Origin: JBFFXF01 sp041569895
GTDB lineage: Bacteria > Planctomycetota > UBA8108 > JACQVS01
Direction of reading: 5' to 3'
Length of the DNA stretch: 5,888 nucleotides
NCBI GenBank assembly: GCA_041569895.1
Contig: JBFFXF010000365.1
Location: 1-5,888 of the forward strand
The notes beneath the pieces were generated by a model. It was not told where the DNA came from. It did not search any database and saw only the letters and a list, made by a program, of their open reading frames with translations. The stretch's first letter is position 1. Each line of letters begins with the position of its first letter. Positions 1-3,288 of the stretch are shown one piece after another. Position numbers and translations under genes: made by a program.

Positions 1-21
1 CCCCCCCCCCCCCCCCCCCCC
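1..21. repeat. C homopolymer at window edge
   Basis: Twenty-one consecutive C residues open the window, followed directly by ordinary mixed sequence. Nothing coding is associated with the tract. If this is also the edge of a contig, the simplest explanation is a poly-G read artefact of two-colour sequencing seen in reverse complement. A real homopolymer tract cannot be excluded from the sequence alone. Confidence 0.85.
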
Positions 22-91
22 ACCTCTGTGGTTGAAGATGCGAACCGACCCGCGAAGTCGAGCGGAGCTTCGATTCGCCGAATAGCCCCGT

Positions 92-121
92 TTCCTGCCT
101 TCCTCTTCTTCCTGCCTTCCT
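92..121. repeat. Two perfect 13-base direct repeats
   Basis: TTCCTGCCTTCCT occurs at 92-104 and again at 109-121, start to start 17 bases. The repeat is pyrimidine-rich and lies in non-coding sequence between the window edge and the kinase stop. No function is apparent; replication slippage is the simplest origin. Confidence 0.8.
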
Positions 122-167
122 TACAGATCCGTCGCAGAGTCTCGCCGGCGGAGTCGAGCAGCCCTTC

Positions 168-197
168 GGGGACGGGACCGGGGCCGGGTACGGGACC
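168..197 (+). repeat. G-rich hexamer array, candidate G-quadruplex
   Basis: Five consecutive imperfect hexamers with G-runs in phase: GGGGAC, GGGACC, GGGGCC, GGGTAC, GGGACC. The five runs of three or more G are separated by 2-3 bases, which fits the usual pattern for an intramolecular G-quadruplex on the plus strand. The array lies 23 bases beyond the kinase stop codon, on the template strand for that gene. A close relative of this array occurs at 3201-3230. Formation of a quadruplex in the cell is inference. Confidence 0.75.
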
Positions 198-219
198 GAC
201 CGGAATCCTGCCCGCGGAC

Positions 220-1950
220 TCAGCGTTCTCGGCGGTCGCGCCTGCGCAGGCGGTAATACTTCAGGCCGGGGACGAAGAAACACGCCGCGCTCACCAGGCC
301 GAAGATCGTCAGGCCGATCTGCGGGAACCAGATCATCGGCGCCGCGGTGAGGAAGAGCGACGCCGCCTGCACGTAGAACTTGCCCGAGAGCACCCCCGCC
401 TTGGCGACGAACACCATCCCGGCGACGAGAGCCAGCACCGGCGAGAGGGAGAGCACCGGCCAGTCCATCAGCATCTCGACGAAGAAGAGCGCCGTGCTCG
501 CCATCACGCTGCCCGCCCAGATGTGGGCGATTTGCCTCTCGATGAACGTGATCGGTCCGCCGCGGCGGCGCAGTGACCAGAAGACGGACGACCACGCGCC
601 GAAGCCGACCAGCCAGAGGCCGATGTACGGCAGGCGCGAGTCGATCCGCATCCACTGGAAGGCATTGCTCAGGGTGCAGATCGCGATCAGCACCACGCTG
701 TGCCACATCCAGAGAAGGCCCCAGTTCTCGAGAATCGGGGCGTGGTGCGTCTCCCGGAACATGCGGTTGACGAGGAGCGGCAGGCTGATCGAGCGCACCG
801 AGATCGGATCGCCGGAGAGCAGCGCCTCGAGGTCGTCGGCGAGCTCCGCCGCCGAGCGGTACCGCAGCTCGGGCGGCTTCTGCAGGCACTTCATGACGAT
901 CATCTCGAGCTCGCGGTCGATGGTTTCGTTGAGCACTCGGGGCGGCAGCGGGTCGCGCTCGAGCACCGCGAGAATGACGTCGACGGCGCTCGCCGCCTGG
1001 AACGGCGGCACGCCGGTGATCATGTGGTAGAGCAGCGCGCCGATGCTGTAGACGTCACTCGCGGGGCCGAGTACGCCCCGCTCGCCGGACGCCTGCTCGG
1101 GAGACATGTAGGCGGGCGTGCCGACGACGGCGCCGCTCCGCGTCAGCTGGTGGTCGGAGTCGACGCGCTTGGCGAGGCCGAAGTCCATGACGTGGGGACG
1201 GCCCTCGGGATCGATCAGGATGTTCGATGGCTTCAGGTCGCGGTGGAGGACGCCGTTCTCGTGCGCGTGCTCGACGGCGCGGCAGACGGGGACGATCAGC
1301 CGCACCGCCTCGCGCGGCTCCAGCGGCCCGCGCTCGAGACGCCGGGCGAGGGTCTCACCCTCCAGAAACGGCATCGTGAAGTACGGCAGTCCCTCGCTCG
1401 AGCCGACCTCGAAGACGGAGACGATGTTGGGGTGCTCGAGGGCGGCGGCCGCCTCCGCCTCGGCGCGAAAGCGCGCCACCTCGCGCTCGTCGGCGTGCTC
1501 GCCGCGGAGGAGGACCTTGATGGCGACGCGGCGACCGAGGCTCTTCTGGGTCGCCTCGTAGACGACACCCATGCCGCCGCGACCGACCTCGCGGACGATC
1601 TCGAAGTCGCCGAGGGCGAGGGTGGCGTCGATCGCGGGAGCGAGCGAGGGCAGGCCTGGAGCCGCGACGGGACCCGGCGGGGCCGCCCCGGTTGGCGCGC
1701 CGGGCCTCTCACGGACCTCGAGCGTCCTGTCCTCGAGCGTGTCGTCCTCGAGCGGCGAGAACCGCGCCATCGCCTCGGTGACCATGACCGCGCCCCAGAG
1801 CTCGCGCAGGTCGCCGGCGACGTCGGGGTTGTCGCGGGCGGCCTTCTCGACGTCGGGGTTCGATCCGTCGCGCAGCTCCGACGTCAGCGTCTCGAGAAGA
1901 CGGACGAGGTCGTGGTCTCTCGACGAGGCGTCGGTGTCCCGGTAAGTCAT
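220..1950 (-). CDS. Membrane-anchored Hanks-type Ser/Thr protein kinase (PknB-like)
   Basis: Protein of 576 residues that would transfer the ATP gamma-phosphate to Ser/Thr of partner proteins from the cytoplasmic face of the membrane. The kinase domain spans about 115-380: glycine loop GRGGMG 123-128, VAIK lysine K145, likely helix-C glutamate E164, HRDLKPSN with catalytic D238, DFG with D256, GTPAYMSPEQ 277-286, and SDVYSIG with D299. All catalytic residues are present, so it should be active; T270 and S272 are candidate autophosphorylation sites. Residues 15-65 are helical with a PDVAGDLRELW segment like those at the N-termini of many planctomycete kinases, followed by a Pro/Ala-rich linker. 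From about 411 to 563 there are roughly six hydrophobic helices (near 412-431, 441-460, 475-495, 497-519, 525-542, 544-563) and a basic tail RLRRRDRRER, which predicts both ends inside. No PASTA, WD40 or TPR sensor is attached. The ATG overlaps the sigma-factor stop as ATGA and has a strong ribosome site, implying coupled translation. The substrate is unknown; the adjacent sigma factor is the first candidate. Confidence 0.95.
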   Translation of the reverse strand: MTYRDTDASSRDHDLVRLLETLTSELRDGSNPDVEKAARDNPDVAGDLRELWGAVMVTEAMARFSPLEDDTLEDRTLEVRERPGAPTGAAPPGPVAAPGLPSLAPAIDATLALGDFEIVREVGRGGMGVVYEATQKSLGRRVAIKVLLRGEHADEREVARFRAEAEAAAALEHPNIVSVFEVGSSEGLPYFTMPFLEGETLARRLERGPLEPREAVRLIVPVCRAVEHAHENGVLHRDLKPSNILIDPEGRPHVMDFGLAKRVDSDHQLTRSGAVVGTPAYMSPEQASGERGVLGPASDVYSIGALLYHMITGVPPFQAASAVDVILAVLERDPLPPRVLNETIDRELEMIVMKCLQKPPELRYRSAAELADDLEALLSGDPISVRSISLPLLVNRMFRETHHAPILENWGLLWMWHSVVLIAICTLSNAFQWMRIDSRLPYIGLWLVGFGAWSSVFWSLRRRGGPITFIERQIAHIWAGSVMASTALFFVEMLMDWPVLSLSPVLALVAGMVFVAKAGVLSGKFYVQAASLFLTAAPMIWFPQIGLTIFGLVSAACFFVPGLKYYRLRRRDRRER

Positions 1951-1961
1951 GGCTCCTCTCC
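1947..1961 (-). promoter_or_regulatory. ATGA stop/start overlap with Shine-Dalgarno site for the kinase
   Basis: The kinase ATG (1950-1948) and the sigma-factor TGA (1949-1947) share bases as ATGA. On the minus strand GGAGAGGAG (1961-1953) lies two bases before the ATG, with the first GGAG at a standard distance of seven. This fixes the kinase start and supports translational coupling, hence roughly matched synthesis of sigma factor and kinase. Confidence 0.85.
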
Positions 1962-2567
1962 GAGCGATTTGCGCAGGCGACGCATGGCGCGCAGATATCG
2001 CATGCCGGCCGCGGGCTCCGTGATACCGAGGGCCTGCGCCGTCTCCTGGTTCGAGAGCTGCTCGAAGTGGCGCATGCCGATGATCTCCCGGTCAGCCTCC
2101 GAGAGCGACGCGAGCGCGTCGAGAAAACGTTCCTCGAGCTCCTTCCGGATCGCCGCCGTCGCCGGCGTCACCCCCCGGGCGACGATCTGCGCCGCGAGAT
2201 CGACCGAGGATCGATCGGAGCGACCCGCCGCGTTCAGCGATCGTTCGCGGTCGAGCGTGCGCTTCTTCGCCACACGGTGCCGGCGATGCGCCGCGATCAT
2301 GTGGTCGCGCGCGAGCTGCCGCAGCCAGAGGTGGAACGGCATCACCGGGTCGCGGAGGTAGTCGGTCAGACGGCGGCTGGCCTCGACCAGCACGTCCTGG
2401 ACGATGTCGCTCGCGTCGACCCGCCGCCGCAGGCGTCGATCGAGCTGGAAGCTGATCATCCGCCGGAGCGCGGCGCGGTGGCGCGAGAAGAGCCGGTCGA
2501 CGGCGTCGCCGTTGCCGCCACGCGCCTCCTCGAGAAGCTCGAGCGTCTTCTCCTGTTCGGGCCACAT
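1947..2567 (-). CDS. RNA polymerase sigma factor, ECF-like, planctomycete type
   Basis: Protein of 206 residues that would direct RNA polymerase to a dedicated promoter set. The sigma2 region covers about 20-100: core-binding VDASDIVQDVLVEASRRL 50-67, then MPFHLWLRQLARDHMIAAHRRH 76-97 for promoter melting and -10 recognition. A linker of about 45 residues follows, then sigma4 (about 142-203) with a helix-turn-helix LSNQETAQALGITEPAAGMRYLRAMRR 171-197 for the -35 element. There is no sigma3, as expected for ECF factors. Wording such as VDASDIVQ and PFHLWLRQLA resembles the Planctomycetes-type ECF subfamily usually found beside Ser/Thr kinases. The common DAED motif reads DASD (51-54), placing Ser53 at the second acidic position. 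The ATG at 2567 is the only reasonable start because sigma2 begins soon after, but no Shine-Dalgarno is visible before it. No anti-sigma gene is recognised in the window. The target promoters are unknown. Confidence 0.92.
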   Translation of the reverse strand: MWPEQEKTLELLEEARGGNGDAVDRLFSRHRAALRRMISFQLDRRLRRRVDASDIVQDVLVEASRRLTDYLRDPVMPFHLWLRQLARDHMIAAHRRHRVAKKRTLDRERSLNAAGRSDRSSVDLAAQIVARGVTPATAAIRKELEERFLDALASLSEADREIIGMRHFEQLSNQETAQALGITEPAAGMRYLRAMRRLRKSLGEEP

Positions 2568-2639
2568 CGCGGTGATGGTAACAGATGGCGCCGGCCGCCG
2601 GCGATCGGGAAGCGCGGCTGGCCGGGCGGCGTCGCCCGG
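2568..2639 (-). promoter_or_regulatory. Spacer with two perfect GC hairpins between response regulator and sigma gene
   Basis: This 72-base spacer carries two perfect inverted repeats. The first, 2622-2639, has a 7-bp stem CCGGGCG/CGCCCGG with a 4-base loop and begins immediately after the response-regulator stop codon. The second, 2589-2603, has a 6-bp stem CGCCGG/CCGGCG with a 3-base loop and lies about 21 bases before the sigma ATG. Neither is followed by a T-run in the direction of transcription, so neither is a classical intrinsic terminator. They could slow or partly end transcription, protect the upstream message, or limit translation of the sigma gene, which lacks a visible ribosome site. 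I see no convincing sigma70 promoter here. Confidence 0.55.
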
Positions 2640-3023
2640 TCAGGTCTGCGGCTGGAGGTACGTCTGGATGCGGTCCCAGAGCCGCACCGGCTGGACCGGC
2701 TTCTGGATGCACTCCTTGACGGCGGGGAAGTCCTCGAGGCGCTCGTCGAGGTGGCTCGCGGGGAGGGCGGAGTGTACGATCACCGGGATGTCGGCGATCC
2801 GCGGATCCTTCTTCTGCTGCTCGAGGAAGTACTCGCCGCCGAAGTTCGGCATCATCCAGTCGAGGATCACCAGGTCCGGCTCGTACTGGCGGGCGAGCTC
2901 GACCCCGGCCTTGCCGTTGGTCGCGCTGAGGAAGACGGTGTCGGCCCGCTCGCGCCGCACGATCTTCTCCATCAGGGTTCCGATCGCGGAGCTGTCCTCG
3001 ACGATGAGCAGGGTGGACGGCAT
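2640..3023 (-). CDS. Single-domain response regulator (CheY-like receiver)
   Basis: Protein of 127 residues that is one receiver domain with no output domain. It would accept phosphate from a histidine kinase onto an aspartate and signal by protein-protein contact. The diagnostic residues are intact: acidic pair E9-D10 in LLIVED, phosphoacceptor D55 in VILDWMMP, switch serine S85 in VIVHSA, and K108 in the QKP loop. The open frame continues upstream antisense to the next gene, but family length and the start MPSTLLIVED fix the ATG at 3023, preceded by AGGGAGA. It is first in the leftward cluster, 72 bases before the sigma gene. No histidine kinase lies in the window, so its phosphodonor must be encoded elsewhere. 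It may act on the neighbouring sigma factor or Ser/Thr kinase, or be independent of them; co-transcription is likely but unproven. Confidence 0.93.
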   Translation of the reverse strand: MPSTLLIVEDSSAIGTLMEKIVRRERADTVFLSATNGKAGVELARQYEPDLVILDWMMPNFGGEYFLEQQKKDPRIADIPVIVHSALPASHLDERLEDFPAVKECIQKPVQPVRLWDRIQTYLQPQT

Positions 3024-3026
3024 GGT

Positions 3027-3033
3027 TCTCCCT
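3027..3033 (-). promoter_or_regulatory. Ribosome binding site of the response regulator
   Basis: AGGGAGA on the minus strand ends three bases before the ATG at 3023. The spacing is a little short, but this is the only purine-rich element near the start, and it decides the choice of 3023 over upstream in-frame starts, which would add antisense-derived sequence. Confidence 0.65.
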
Positions 3034-3080
3034 GTATAGCCCGACACGATTCTGAGAGGGCGCCTGCCCCCCACTCTGTA

Positions 3081-3108
3081 TTTCGTTCGAATCGCCGAAA
3101 ATCTTTCG
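3081..3108. promoter_or_regulatory. Candidate operator: alternating TTTCG / CGAAA inverted repeats
   Basis: TTTCG at 3081-3085, CGAAA at 3096-3100 and TTTCG at 3104-3108 form two overlapping inverted repeats; the right-hand one is CGAAA-N3-TTTCG. A TTCGAA core lies at 3086-3091. The cluster is conspicuously AT-richer than its surroundings. It lies in the divergent spacer, about 58 bases upstream of the response-regulator start and about 38 bases upstream of the proposed -35 of the rightward gene. That is a suitable place for a shared regulator site, but no regulator is identified. Confidence 0.3.
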
Positions 3109-3145
3109 TCCCCTCGCGGACGCCGTGTTTGGGACGTGCAAGTGT

Positions 3146-3174
3146 TTGACCGCTCCGGCGCGATCCGAGAAAAT
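3146..3174 (+). promoter_or_regulatory. Probable sigma70-type promoter of the WD40 gene
   Basis: TTGACC (3146-3151, five of six against TTGACA) and GAAAAT (3169-3174, four of six against TATAAT) are separated by 17 bases. Transcription would start near 3181, giving a leader of about 108 bases that contains the G-rich array and the hairpins described below. No equally good promoter was found on the minus strand for the response regulator; a TATACA near 3037 lacks a matching -35. Confidence 0.5.
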
Positions 3175-3186
3175 GATGCCGTTCCC

Positions 3187-3249
3187 GAGACGCCGGAACC
3201 GGGGACGGGAACGGGAACGTATACGGGTACGCCCCGTCTCGAGCGAGAC
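3187..3249 (+). promoter_or_regulatory. Structured leader with mutually exclusive stems
   Basis: CGTCTC at 3235-3240 can pair with GAGACG at 3187-3192 (6 bp, enclosing the G-rich array). Alternatively GTCTC at 3236-3240 can pair with GAGAC at 3245-3249 (5 bp, loop GAGC). The two pairings exclude each other. GTTCCCG at 3181-3187 can also pair with CGGGAAC at 3206-3212 or 3212-3218. This gives a leader upstream of the WD40 ribosome site with alternative folds. Regulatory use is speculative; no known riboswitch consensus is recognised. Confidence 0.3.
3201..3230 (+). repeat. G-rich hexamer array in the WD40 leader
   Basis: Five in-phase hexamers: GGGGAC, GGGAAC, GGGAAC, GTATAC, GGGTAC. All end in AC and four begin with GGG. 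The four G-runs could form a quadruplex with loops of 2, 3 and 9 bases on the sense strand, that is, in the mRNA leader if the proposed promoter is right. The degenerate unit creates an 8-base palindrome CGTATACG at 3218-3225. The array has the same period, length and consensus as 168-197. Confidence 0.75.
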
Positions 3250-3272
3250 CTCCGACTGAAATCAAACCATCC

Positions 3273-3280
3273 GAGAGGAG
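3273..3280 (+). promoter_or_regulatory. Ribosome binding site of the WD40 gene
   Basis: GAGAGGAG lies 8 bases before the ATG at 3289, an ideal distance. It decides the start against an in-frame GTG at 3136, which would add 51 residues translated from the promoter and the G-rich array (a GTGTGT-type stretch) and would bury the signal peptide. Confidence 0.85.
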
Positions 3281-3288
3281 AACGACCG

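Larger units (their letters stand above)
22..219. other. Non-coding stretch downstream of the kinase gene
   Basis: No convincing gene is seen here. A plus-strand open frame runs through it but continues antisense into the kinase gene and has low-complexity, unrecognisable translation. The stretch holds a 13-base direct repeat (TTCCTGCCTTCCT at 92-104 and 109-121) and a G-rich hexamer array at 168-197. No stem followed by a T-run is visible after the kinase stop on the minus strand, so the end of that transcript is not defined by an obvious intrinsic terminator. Confidence 0.6.

Noticed and set aside
28..576. Plus-strand open frame of 182 codons at the left edge
   Set aside because: It crosses the G-rich array and continues antisense into the kinase membrane region; its translation is low complexity and charged.
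700..2361. Plus-strand open frame of 553 codons antisense to the kinase and sigma genes
   Set aside because: Its translation is rich in Arg, Glu, Asp and His with no domain pattern. It is the complement of well-supported kinase and sigma motifs and exists because stop codons are rare at this GC content.
2622..2639. Intrinsic terminator after the response regulator
   Set aside because: The 7-bp hairpin is perfect and well placed, but no T-run follows it on the minus strand, so it was recorded as a structured spacer element instead.
3031..3042. TATACA on the minus strand as a -10 element for the response regulator
   Set aside because: There is no acceptable -35 at 16-18 bases, and the start site would fall inside the ribosome site.
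2092..3141. Minus-strand open frame of 349 codons overlapping response regulator and sigma genes in another frame
   Set aside because: It is out of frame with both domain-bearing proteins and its translation is Arg/Ala/Pro-rich without motifs.
3136..3288. N-terminal extension of the WD40 protein from a GTG at 3136
   Set aside because: It would translate the promoter and the G-rich array into a Gly-Thr repeat, displace the signal peptide inward, and ignore the strong GAGAGGAG eight bases before the ATG at 3289.
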